Shown here one piece after another: positions 6,036-6,933 of a stretch of 6,933 nt of DNA (position 1 is its first letter; each line of letters begins with the position of its first letter). The notes under the pieces are model-generated. The model worked only from the letters and a program-made list of their open reading frames with translations. It ran no database searches and was not told the DNA's origin. This DNA is from Tannerella sp. (GTDB lineage Bacteria; Bacteroidota; Bacteroidia; Bacteroidales; Tannerellaceae): NCBI GenBank assembly GCA_031267485.1, contig JAIRYY010000051.1, positions 1 through 6,933 on the forward strand, written 5' to 3'. The position numbers were made by a program, and so were the translations under genes.

Positions 6036-6173
6036 AGGCATCCAACGCATACGTCCCAATGCGTCCGTCGCATACGCCCGTATGCGTCCGTCGCATATGC
6101 CCGTATGCGTCCGGCGCATACGCTCGAATGCGTCCGGCGCATACGCTCGAATGTGTCCGGCGCATACGCCGCT
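6036..6173. repeat. 23-nt tandem repeat array, six units
   Basis: Five clear units start at 6059, 6082, 6105, 6128 and 6151; a degenerate unit (6036-6058) matches 16 of 23 positions. The core is ATGCG-TCCG(T/G)-CGCAT, itself a hairpin with a 5-nt loop. A 5-nt linker of centre CG(C/T)CCG(T) or CGCTCGA type follows. The first two units share loop TCCGT; the last three share TCCGG. Where linkers allow, arms extend to GTATGCG/CGCATAC. There are no unique spacers, so this is not a CRISPR. Function is unknown. Confidence 0.9.
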
Positions 6174-6309
6174 AAAGTCACAGGCTTGCGGACGGGACGG
6201 ATTTTTGCCCCGTCTGTTCCGTAATGTCACTAATATAGCATATATATCACTTATATTTTTGATATTTTCCTTTTTTAGTAATCCTGGTGAAATGTCTTTT
6301 TTAGTCCGT

Positions 6310-6933
6310 TTAGGGATTGTTTGGCGGCTTATTTGTATTAACAGATTTTCGAGGTCTTCCCGTAGAGAATTTGCAGAAGACTCTGCCTCTCTTGTCAAGA
6401 AAAACAGGACGATCAGTCGGAGCGCACTTTTGAAAGATATTTCCTTCGGGGGGAAAAGCGGCTTTTTCAGCCGACATTGCGATGATTTTCCGTACCGGAT
6501 TATATGCCGCCAAGGCTATCCCCAGTTCCTTTTTCAGCATTCCCCCACTTTTACTTCGCAGTACGTTTATATCCATCAGGGTTTTGATTTCTCTTATGCT
6601 TATCTCTATGTCCCAACGTTTTTCGTATTTCTGGACGATAGAGGCCGAATCAATACTTTCATCGGTTATCGTTGTGTACAAAACGGCTGTTTCCAGCCCT
6701 TCTTTTGTCGGATATTCATAGCTTATCCTTCTCATGATCAGGCTAGCCGGCAAGGCAGCCCAGTCTTCCCTGCTTACATAATCAGGACAATTACCCTTTT
6801 TTATTTCCACGATCAAATCATTTTCCGTTATTTTCTTTATTACGGTGTATTTGCGTTCCCGTTTGCCCGGGACTATTATATGGCTGTTTCTTTCCATAAC
6901 CGTACAGAAATGAAAATAACTGTTATATAAATC
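6310..6933 (-). CDS. IS4-family transposase, C-terminal part (5' end outside the window)
   Basis: The 207 visible residues run from the right edge to a TAA stop at 6310-6312. The IS4 signature Y-x2-R-x3-E-x6-K is intact (YEKRWDIEISIREIK; Tyr103, Arg106, Glu110 and Lys117 of the visible part), with Glu110 as the final acid of the DDE triad. It is followed by the family-typical LRSKS and AAYN-VRKII segments. The visible beginning, DLYNSYF, resembles the region around the second catalytic Asp, so roughly half of a usual 400-residue protein lies beyond the edge. AYNPVRK has Pro where relatives usually have Leu. An internal ATG at 6897 is not a real start. The insertion-sequence end should lie shortly past the stop, but I cannot define its inverted repeat. 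Confidence 0.85.
   Translation of the reverse strand, partial: DLYNSYFHFCTVMERNSHIIVPGKRERKYTVIKKITENDLIVEIKKGNCPDYVSREDWAALPASLIMRRISYEYPTKEGLETAVLYTTITDESIDSASIVQKYEKRWDIEISIREIKTLMDINVLRSKSGGMLKKELGIALAAYNPVRKIIAMSAEKAAFPPEGNIFQKCAPTDRPVFLDKRGRVFCKFSTGRPRKSVNTNKPPNNP

Larger units (their letters stand above)
5587..6309. other. non-coding repeat zone between the regulator and the IS4 transposase
   Basis: This stretch of about 720 nt has no believable gene; its open frames are translations of repeats. From left to right it holds the regulator promoter and TTAAC boxes, a GC-rich imperfect palindrome at 5666-5692 (TTCCCG and CGGGAA arms), a truncated and a complete copy of an inverted-repeat element (5757-5947), about 90 nt of unremarkable DNA, a 23-nt tandem array (6036-6173), and an A/T-rich tail up to the transposase stop. 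The tail contains the 10-mer CTTTTTTAGT twice (6270 and 6296). Confidence 0.75.

Noticed and set aside
5587..6165. N-terminal extension giving an 841-residue regulator
   Set aside because: The extension is repeat-derived, low-complexity and lies upstream of a perfect -7 box; the true protein begins with a normal signal peptide at 5586.
6036..6173. CRISPR array
   Set aside because: The 23-nt units abut directly with no unique spacers, and no cas gene is present.
5847..6398. 183-residue minus-strand open frame spanning the transposase end and the repeats
   Set aside because: It reads the transposase in the wrong frame and then translates the tandem array and the inverted-repeat element.
5905..6930. 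341-residue plus-strand open frame
   Set aside because: It consists of repeat translations followed by the antisense of the IS4 transposase, whose correct minus-strand frame has the YREK signature.

Overview
The window looks like chromosomal DNA of a Bacteroidota bacterium, most likely of the order Bacteroidales. The promoters match the Bacteroidota primary-sigma pattern (TTTG, 19-21 nt, TAnnTTTG), genes start without Shine-Dalgarno sequences after short A/T-rich leaders, and a signal peptide-TPR-membrane-HTH regulator of a type common in this phylum is present. I cannot name the genus from sequence alone.

Left part (1-500). Two GC-rich palindromes (30-78) lie beyond two minus-strand tRNA genes: tRNA-Arg(CCT) at 194-265 and the initiator tRNA-fMet(CAT) at 314-385. 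A T-tailed hairpin separates the tRNAs. A strong minus-strand promoter precedes tRNA-fMet and is back to back with the promoter of the next gene to the right.

Central plus-strand cluster (528-3607). The order is a TetR-family repressor, a FabH-like ketoacyl synthase III with an intact Cys-His-Asn triad, a strong intrinsic terminator, a FabG-type ketoreductase, and an RluA-family pseudouridine synthase. TetR/KAS III and FabG/RluA each overlap by one base (TAATG and TGATG), so two translationally coupled pairs are separated by the terminator. A KAS III and a ketoreductase could supply the condensation and first reduction steps of acyl-chain building. The TetR protein is the natural candidate controller. 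The RluA enzyme is probably an operon passenger acting on RNA.

Right part (3640-6933, minus strand). A 648-residue membrane-tethered regulator (signal peptide, TPR-like sensor region, one membrane helix, coiled coil, LuxR-like HTH) converges on rluA. Its promoter has a perfect -7 box, no recognisable -33 box and three helically phased TTAAC boxes. Upstream is a roughly 720-nt non-coding repeat zone holding one complete and one truncated copy of a mobile-looking inverted-repeat element and a 23-nt tandem array. The window ends inside the C-terminal half of an IS4-family transposase. The repeats and the insertion sequence mark the right side as a plastic region. The left and centre look like ordinary chromosome.

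I see no clear new multi-gene system. The items most worth checking are the membrane-tethered regulator with its phased upstream boxes, the 23-nt palindromic array, and the terminator that splits the acyl-chain cluster.
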